From NCBI GenBank assembly GCA_027972325.1, contig JAPMOS010000031.1:85001-142500 (forward strand): a DNA stretch of 57,500 nucleotides, read 5' to 3'. The position numbers and the translations under genes were made by a program. Position 1 is the stretch's first letter, and each line of letters opens with the position of its first letter. This DNA comes from Paratrimastix pyriformis. Its lineage: Eukaryota > Preaxostyla > Paratrimastigidae. The notes under the pieces were generated by a model, which was given only the letters and a program-made list of their open reading frames with translations, was not told the DNA's origin and searched no databases. This document shows positions 50,099-57,500 of the stretch, piece by piece.

Positions 50099-50620
50099 CT
50101 CGAGGACGACTCCTCTTCCCCTTCCAGGGTCCCACGGATCTCTTTGCAGCACGGCGCGATACTCTGCTGCATAAGCTGAATCCGCACGCAGTGGCCGAGG
50201 CACTGGATGGGTCACCTTGTTGACCACTATTGTTTCGGGGAAGAGGCACATCCTGTTATCTGAACTCGAGCTTCTGCACTCTCGCATGCGCCAGCCGCCA
50301 TGTTTGTGCGGCACCTCATCGCAAGAATCGGTAATAATGCGAAGACCGATAAGTGTGCCCTGCTTGAGCAGAGCCCGAAAGTCATTTTGAATCTTGTGAA
50401 TAGATCGTTGAGTTCATTTCAATGCGATTGTGTACGTGTTGCCGCCATGGCCACCGAAAAGATTACCCGGGCCTGACCCCCCGCAAGACATCACTCTCCT
50501 CACGGACAACTGAGGGTGGCCGCAAAAAAAAACCATTCAGAATTCGGGTCTCCCTGTCTCTGACAGAGGACACTGTCGAGTGCCCCTGGACAGCCACGCA
50601 ACCCTTTCATCACCGGCCGA
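50099..50620. other. Spacer between cyclase and acid phosphatase
   Basis: About 520 bp. No gene, repeat or RNA recognised. Frames here are short and show no family resemblance. Confidence 0.5.
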
Positions 50621-52506
50621 ATGCGCTCACTTGTATTGATCTCACTGGTGCTGCCAGTCTTTTGCGAGCTCCTTTCGATTCAACTCGTCACACGGTCTCG
50701 TTCTCGCAGACGAAGATCCATTCTCTTGTTGATTGATTCTTTCATCCTTTGTTCTCGCCACTCCCCCCACCTGCAGCCACGGCGACCGCGCACCTCAATT
50801 TCAGATGCCACTTGACCCCACCAACTGGACTGATATTTTCGATTTGACCGGCATCGGCATGAATCAACATTATCAGCTGGGCCGCGCCCTGCACCAGCAT
50901 TATAGCGACCTGTTGCCACTTCACTACCATACGCGTGATATTTGTCTGGATATCAAGGCTTTTCTCACCTGCGTATTGAAATCTTCCGGCAGACGTTCGC
51001 GCCTCGGGGTGCGAGAGGGCCCTGGTCAGTGCTGTGGTCTGTGTGGCGATCCCACCCCAGGTGTGGTCACCTCATCATATTTTCAAAAATAGAGTCAACT
51101 CCAGGGTATCTTCCCCCCGGGTTCTGGCCCCGATATCGAGGGAACCACCACCCCGGCCCTGCCCAACAACGTCCAGGTCTGTTCTCTCTGCCCCACGCCC
51201 CGCATCTCCCACGACACCACACCGCGTCAGTCGCATTGGCGATCCTCTATCCCCCCTCCCCCCCCCCCCCCGTCCGTCCATCAGCATTCCATCCACCACT
51301 ACGTATGTGGCTCCACCACCACCCACCATTCCCCCATTCCCATCCCTTCTATTCCACCCCATCATCCATGCTATCCCCTTCCACCCCTATCCACTCCACC
51401 CCACCACCCTCTCTTATATCACCCTCACCCCCACTGTGGTATCACCCATCACCCCCACTTTCATGTGACAGCCGGTTCCCATCATGACCACGGACAGCTC
51501 AGCCGAGTACCTGCTTCGGGCCTTTGACCTGTGCCCGCGGGCCCTGGCCCTGATGGACGAGCTGCTCTTCAAGACCCCCGAATTCCAGAGCTACTGGGCC
51601 AGTCAGGCCGCCTTCATCGACAGGCTGTCGGCCCTCACGGGCATGCCCAATCTCCACGTCCCGCGGAACTTCCTGGCCGTGGCGGATACCCTGGCCGTCG
51701 AAAAGGTCCGGTTGTGTGGCGATATGTGTCTGGTCTGCGTCAATATGTATCGATATGTATCGATATGTATCGATATGTATCGATATGTATCGATATGTAT
51801 CGATATGTATCGATATGTGTCGATATGTGTCGATATGTGTCGATATGTGTCAATATGTGTCGATATGTGTCGATATGTATCGATATGTGTCGATATGTGT
51901 CGGTATGTGTCGATATGTGTCGATATGTGTCGATATGTGTCAATTTGTGTCGATATGTGTCGATATGTGTCGATATGTGTCGATATGTGTCGATATGTGT
52001 CGATATGTGTCGATATGTATCGATATGTGTCAATTTGTGTCGGTATGTGCCTGGTATTAAGTCGTGTGCCCAACCTCCACGTCCCGCGGAACTTCCTGGC
52101 GGACAAAAGGAAAGAAGTCGGTGTGTGTCGGTATGTGTCGGTATGTGTCAGGCATGTGTCGGTATATTGCGATCCGGGCTTGTGTCAGTATGTGCCTGGT
52201 ATTAAGTCGTGTGACCAATCTCCACGTCCCGCGGAACTTCCTGGCCGTGGCGGATACCCTGGCCGTCGAGAAGGTCCGGTTGTGTGTGTGTCGGTGTGTG
52301 TCGGTATGTATCGATGCGTGTCGTGTGACCAACCCCCACGTCCCGCGGAACTTCCTGGCCGTGGCCGAGTGACCCTGGCCGTTGAGAAGGTCCGTCTGTG
52401 TCGATATATGACAACATGTGTCGCCATGTGTCGTCATGTGTCGTCATGTGTCGCCATGTGAATCGGTCCTTTTTGGCCGTACCCTTCCCCATCCATCCAT
52501 CCATCT

Positions 52507-52604
<98 letters not shown>

Positions 52605-53075
52605 TCAATCGTCATCATCATCACCCCCACCACATACACGCCCACAGTCGCGGGGGTTTCCCTGGCCGGCGGGCATCGACGAGGCGATGTACAACCAGAC
52701 CCAGGCCATGTGGGCCCCGCTGTTTGTGGCCACCTTCCCCCGCAACGACCGTTTCACCCGGGTCTCAATGGGCCTCTTCATCCGCGAGGTCCGGCCCGTG
52801 ATGATGATGATGAGGATGATGTTGATGATGATTGGATGATGATGAGGATGAGGATGGGAATGGGAATGGGAATGATGAGGATGATGAGGATGATGGGAAT
52901 GATGGGGATGATGGGGATGGAGATGACGACTGGATGATGATGAGGATGATGAGGATGATGATTGGACGATTGGATGATGATTGGATGAAGATTGGATGGC
53001 AGATGATTGGATGGTGACGATGGTGACGGTATGATGGACGACCGGATGATGACAATTTTTTATATCCCGTCTCCA

Positions 53076-53108
<33 letters not shown>

Positions 53109-54153
53109 ACCCCACCCACCCCCATCCCCCATCCCCGCAGCTGCTGAGCAACTTCAAGGCCGACGTGGCCCACACGGCCGACGCCCGCAAATATCGGCTG
53201 TACAGCGCCCACGACAGCACCGTCTTGGCTTACCTGGCGGCGATCAACCACACCATGATCAGTCTGTCGACACCCCCCCAAGGGTGATAGCCACATCATT
53301 GACCATGATCAGTCTGTCGACACCCCCCCAAGGGTGATAACCACATCATTGGGCATGGCATCAACCACACCATGATCAGTCTGTCGACACCCACCCAAGG
53401 GTGATAACCACATCATTGGGCATGGCATCAACCACACCATGATCAGTCTGTCGACACCCCCCCCCAAGGGTGATAGCCACAGCATGGGGGCATGGCATCA
53501 ACCGCACCATGATCAGTCTGTCGACACCCCCCCAAGGGTGATAACCACATCATTGGGCATGGCATCAACCACACCATGATCAGTCTGTCGACACGTCCCA
53601 AGGTGATAGCCACATCATGGGGGCACCACACCACGATCAGTCTGTGTTTGGTGTCGACATTCCCCAAGGGTGATCACAGTATGGGGGCATGCCATCCCTG
53701 GTGATAGTCGCATGCATCATGGAGTGGGTGATAGTCGCATGCATCATGGAGTGGGGGGGTGTCGACATCCCCCCCGTGGGTGATAGTCGCATGCATCATG
53801 GAGTGGGGGTGATAGCCGCATCATGGAGTGGGGGTCATGAAGATCGTTACCCATCACACCACACACACGTGTTCCCCTCTCCAGCCGGCCCGCCCTACGC
53901 GGCCAACGTGCTTTCCAGCGCCGATGCCGACCCCCCGTCCATCCGGGTCTTCCATTCTCCACCATCCATCCATCCACCACCCTCCCCCCTTCCATCCGGT
54001 TTCTTGGGCCCATCGACCATCCATCCTTTCTCCCCATCCCGGCTGCTCCGGCAACGAGTGCTCCCTGTCCCAGTTCACCGCGTCCGCCATCCAATCATCA
54101 TCATCATCATCATCACCACCACCACCACCCACCACCCACCACCCACCACCCAC

Positions 54154-54210
<57 letters not shown>

Positions 54211-54693
54211 ATCATCACCATCATCCAATCATCACCATCATCCAATCATCACCATCCAATCATCATCATTATCATTATCATCATCCAATCTTCCCATCGC
54301 ACCCACTCCTCATCACCATCATCATTGCCATCGCCATCACTCAATCGCCATCCCGTCCTTTCCTCTTTCTCTCCATCTCGCAGTTCGCTTGGCGCCTTTG
54401 CGGCCGGGGACGACTGGCTCACGGCCGTCTGCGGGGTGGCTATCCCCGGGGCGACGCCCTTCTCCCTGTGGACCATCCTGGCCCTGGCCGGCTGCGCCCT
54501 GCTCCTGTGCTGCTGCCTCGCCCTGCTGTGCTGCTGCCTGCGCTACCGTAACCAGTCTGTCATTTCGACTGTGCTGCTGCCTGCATCGTCATGATCAATC
54601 TCAGCATCCAGTCATCATCATCCAATCATCATCATCCAATCATCATCATCCAATCATCATCATCCAATCATCATCATCCAATCATCATCATCC

Positions 54694-54725
<32 letters not shown>

Positions 54726-55100
54726 CTTCCTGTCCGATTGATCAGTCCTTTGCTTCACACATCATCATCATCATCATCATCCAATCATCATCATCATTCA
54801 TCATCATCCGATCACCCGATCACCCGATCATATGATCATCATCATCATCCGAGCATCATCATCATCCGAGCAGCAGCATCATCCGAGCAGCAGCATCATC
54901 CGAGCAGCATCATCCGACCATCATCATCATCCGAGCATCATCTGATCATCATCATCATCTGATCATCATCATCTGATCATCATCATCTGATCATCATCAT
55001 CATCATGCACGGGTTATCTGGGTTCTGTCGCAGGGCCAAGCGGGCCGGCGCGGCGGGCTACGAGGCAGTGGCCTCCACGCCCAGCCCCATTCAGGGGTAA
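50621..55100 (+). CDS. Type I membrane histidine acid phosphatase, lysosomal type
   Basis: A phosphomonoesterase of the branch-2 histidine phosphatase family, probably lysosomal. Exon 1 (50621-50694) gives signal peptide MRSLVLISLVLPVFCELL; intron 50695-50776 splits the arginine of RHGDRAP. Then DPTNWTDIFDLTGIGMNQHY, DIYVRASGCERAL (second Arg block), SQLQGIFPPGSGPDIEG, PVPIMTTDSSAEYLLRAF, AMYNQTQAMWAPLFVATFP, RVSMGLFIREV, YRLYSAHDSTVLAYLAAINH (catalytic HD), TGPPYAANVLSSADADPPSI and CSGNECSLSQFTAS. A TM (PFSLWTILALAGCALLLCC) precedes a short tail RAKRAGAAGYEAVASTPSPI, stop TAA 55098-55100. GYEAV fits the GYxxPhi lysosomal sorting signal used by mammalian lysosomal acid phosphatase. All catalytic residues are kept. 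Introns carry donor-like decamers, exon-edge copies, a 66-bp minisatellite and ATC/TGA arrays. Confidence 0.9.
51736..52060. repeat. Decamer/dodecamer array GTCGATATGT abutting an acid phosphatase donor
   Basis: After exon end ...GTCGAAAAG and donor GTCCGG (51706) comes GTGGCGATATGTGTCTGG and then about 27 units of TATCGATATG/TGTCGATATG. Sense orientation matches the WAPL array at 12560-12789. Confidence 0.92.
52072..52400. repeat. Three partial copies of the preceding acid phosphatase exon end
   Basis: The exon segment at about 51648-51712 (CACGTCCCGCGGAACTTCCT...GTCGAGAAG plus donor GTCCGG) recurs in the intron at about 52077-52102, 52219-52283 and 52336-52396. The copies are separated by GTCGGTATGT-type units. 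The copies are less conserved at the ends than in the middle. Confidence 0.9.
52509..52603. repeat. (ATC)n array, acid phosphatase intron
   Basis: About 95 bp of pure ATC/TCA triplets, followed by a short pyrimidine tract and the acceptor for the GIDEAMYNQ exon. A TGA array (52800-53000) lies on the other side of that exon. Confidence 0.95.
52800..53010. repeat. TGATGAGGATGATGG array, acid phosphatase intron
   Basis: Mixed TGATGA, GAGGAT, GGGAATG and GATTGGATGA units directly follow the exon ending GGCCCGTGATG. With the ATC array at 52509 it flanks the exon in inverted orientation. Confidence 0.85.
53254..53690. repeat. 66-bp minisatellite that copies an exon end with its donor
   Basis: The exon end CATCAACCACACCATGATCA plus donor GTCTGTCGACACC is followed by six further copies in units of about 50-68 bp, with CAAGGGTGATA(A/G)CCACATC between. 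Each copy of CATGATCA/GTCTGTCG (about 53304, 53371, 53439, 53509, 53576, and a variant at 53633) recreates a potential donor. Confidence 0.92.
54095..55005. repeat. ATC arrays flanking the acid phosphatase TM exon
   Basis: ATC with CACCAC and CCAATC units (54095-54300) precede, and CATCATCCAATCAT then CATCATCCGAGCAG units (54605-55005) follow, the exon at about 54385-54560 that encodes the membrane segment. Here both arrays have the same orientation. Confidence 0.9.
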
Positions 55101-56611
<1,511 letters not shown>

Positions 56612-57136
56612 TCAGCGGCGATCAAACTGCTTGCCGTTGAATTTGCGCATATCGAACCCGGGGATGTCCTGCGCGGCGTGATACATGTAGTGCATCTGCC
56701 TTGAGCTTGGGCTGTCCATCAGTGACATGGACTCGAGCTGGGCGCAGAGGCGGCCCACTGCCCGGGCATTGGAGACGTAGGTCCCATCTCGCATGAGCCC
56801 AGCATGGAAATGGCCCTGAAATGTCTGCCTGTCGATGTAATCGTCGATTCGATTAGATTTCTATGGCAGGTGTTTTAACACAAGTGATCCGAAGAACGAA
56901 AGGGGGCGGTTTGGACAGACCCGTGAACCCATCCGATAATTCTGAAGATGATCATTATCCCGGAGCGCGTTCTCGCGAATCTTGGCCGCCGGCATGATAT
57001 GGCGTGCCACATCGGCGGGATTTGCGCCTCGTGCGATGGCTGCACTCCGATACTTCGATTCGCACTCTCGGCCGGTTTTTGTCTGCATTGTTGTTGTCCA
57101 TGTAAAATTGGGGTCATTCTCGTTATCACTTTTCAT
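56612..57136 (-). CDS. Small unrecognised protein, two exons
   Basis: ATG 57136 gives MKSDNENDPNFTWTTTMQTK, then TGRECESKYRSAAIARGANP and ADVARHIMPAAKIRENALRD. Intron 56861-56920 (60 nt, donor GTCTGT) joins GSR to KSNRIDDYIDRQTFQGHFHA; exon 2 continues GLMRDGTYVSNARAVGRLCA and ends GFDMRKFNGKQFDRR at the stop 56612-56614. About 155 residues, basic, with no signal peptide, TM or known motif. The Trp/Tyr-rich extended style is reminiscent of small ciliary microtubule-inner proteins, but that is only an impression. An upstream exon cannot be excluded. Confidence 0.6.
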
Positions 57137-57397
57137 GAATGGTTTTGTTTTTCTTGTTCGAGTTTGAGAGGGAAACTGGAATGTAGGCAGGCAGTGAGCT
57201 CCTAACTTCCCTCCATCGCCAGCAGTCAGTTCTGATGTCAAATCGAATCGAGATGATCGAGAAAATGACGTAGATACTTTTTGCAGAAAAACGGACACTC
57301 ACACGCAAGACCACGAAAGAGACACCACTCAGTGGCAAAAAAAGGGTGGAAATAATGAGTGAAAAGAGGCTGATGGGAGAAAAGAGGAATGATATTG
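57137..57397. other. Short spacer
   Basis: 260 bp between the small gene and the second acid phosphatase. No feature recognised. Confidence 0.4.
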
Positions 57398-57461
57398 TTA
57401 TGCCTGGACGGGGCTGGGGGAGGCCACCACAGCCTGGTATCCGTTGCCGGCCGCCTTCGCC
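57398..57461 (-). CDS. Last exon of a second membrane acid phosphatase
   Basis: The acceptor TCGTTTTGACAG precedes an exon reading AKAAGNGYQAVVASPSPVQA and TAA (57398-57400). It aligns with the final exon of the 50621-55100 phosphatase (AKRAGAAGYEAVASTPSPIQ), including the GYxxPhi signal. The rest lies beyond the right edge. Phase at the acceptor is the same (one G completing a codon). So a paralogue transcribed leftwards begins outside the window. Confidence 0.7.
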
Positions 57462-57500
57462 CTGTCAAAACGAAAGAAGAAAAAAAGTCACTGATCAGTT

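Noticed and set aside
51736-52060. CRISPR-like regular array
   Set aside because: Units of 10-12 bp without unique spacers, inside a spliced eukaryotic gene.

Overview
The window is nuclear DNA of a GC-rich, intron-rich microbial eukaryote. It carries spliceosomal introns, two tRNA genes, an eS28 ribosomal protein gene, and housekeeping genes found only in eukaryotes (gamma-SNAP, WAPL, TAF13, SYF1). All three standard stop codons end genes. I cannot name the species. The mix fits a free-living protist: a MASE3 sensor cyclase, beta-helix receptor kinases, an ISG12-type protein and membrane acid phosphatases. No retroviral, LTR, Polinton or other virus-derived genes were recognised.

Layout, left to right: an unrecognised minus-strand gene (1-779); gamma-SNAP (888-2560, minus) with a tRNA-Val inside an intron; a 1.2 kb unresolved block bounded by identical 44-bp inverted repeats; an EF-hand protein (3937-4550, plus); a low-complexity convergent spacer; the cohesin-release factor WAPL (6713-14006, minus), mostly intron; a secreted DNase I-like phosphatase/nuclease (14064-15323, plus); RPS28 (minus); TAF13 (plus); tRNA-Arg; a class V aminotransferase (17116-19967, minus); an unresolved plus-strand candidate; and a small ISG12-type protein (20902-21274, minus). 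Two large paralogous surface proteins follow (21936-28616 and 29876-38038, both minus). Both have a signal peptide, a Pmp-like GGAI/FxxN beta-helix ectodomain and one membrane segment. Only the second has a protein kinase domain. Next come an unrecognised acidic protein (38238-39596, minus), the splicing factor SYF1 (39726-47132, minus), a MASE3-type adenylate cyclase (47238-50098, plus), a type I membrane histidine acid phosphatase (50621-55100, plus), a small unknown gene (56612-57136, minus), and at the right edge the last exon of a second acid phosphatase (minus).

The genes are close together: divergent pairs are separated by 57 bp (WAPL/nuclease) and 105 bp (SYF1/cyclase). Introns, by contrast, range from about 43 nt to over 1 kb and hold almost all the repeats: (ATC/TGA)n with TGATTGG interruptions, poly-C, and decamer or hexamer arrays. 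Splice donors that I could fix by reading frame follow GT-C/T-N-G-T/C (typically GTCTGT, GTCCGC, GTCGGT) and not the usual GTRAGT. Several introns also contain tandem copies of the neighbouring exon edge or of donor-like units, as if introns grow by duplication across splice junctions.

Functionally the cassette mixes housekeeping with sensing: a receptor kinase with a kinase-less paralogue, a membrane cyclase and an EF-hand protein. Shared regulation is not shown. Exon boundaries quoted to the base were checked by frame; others are approximate.
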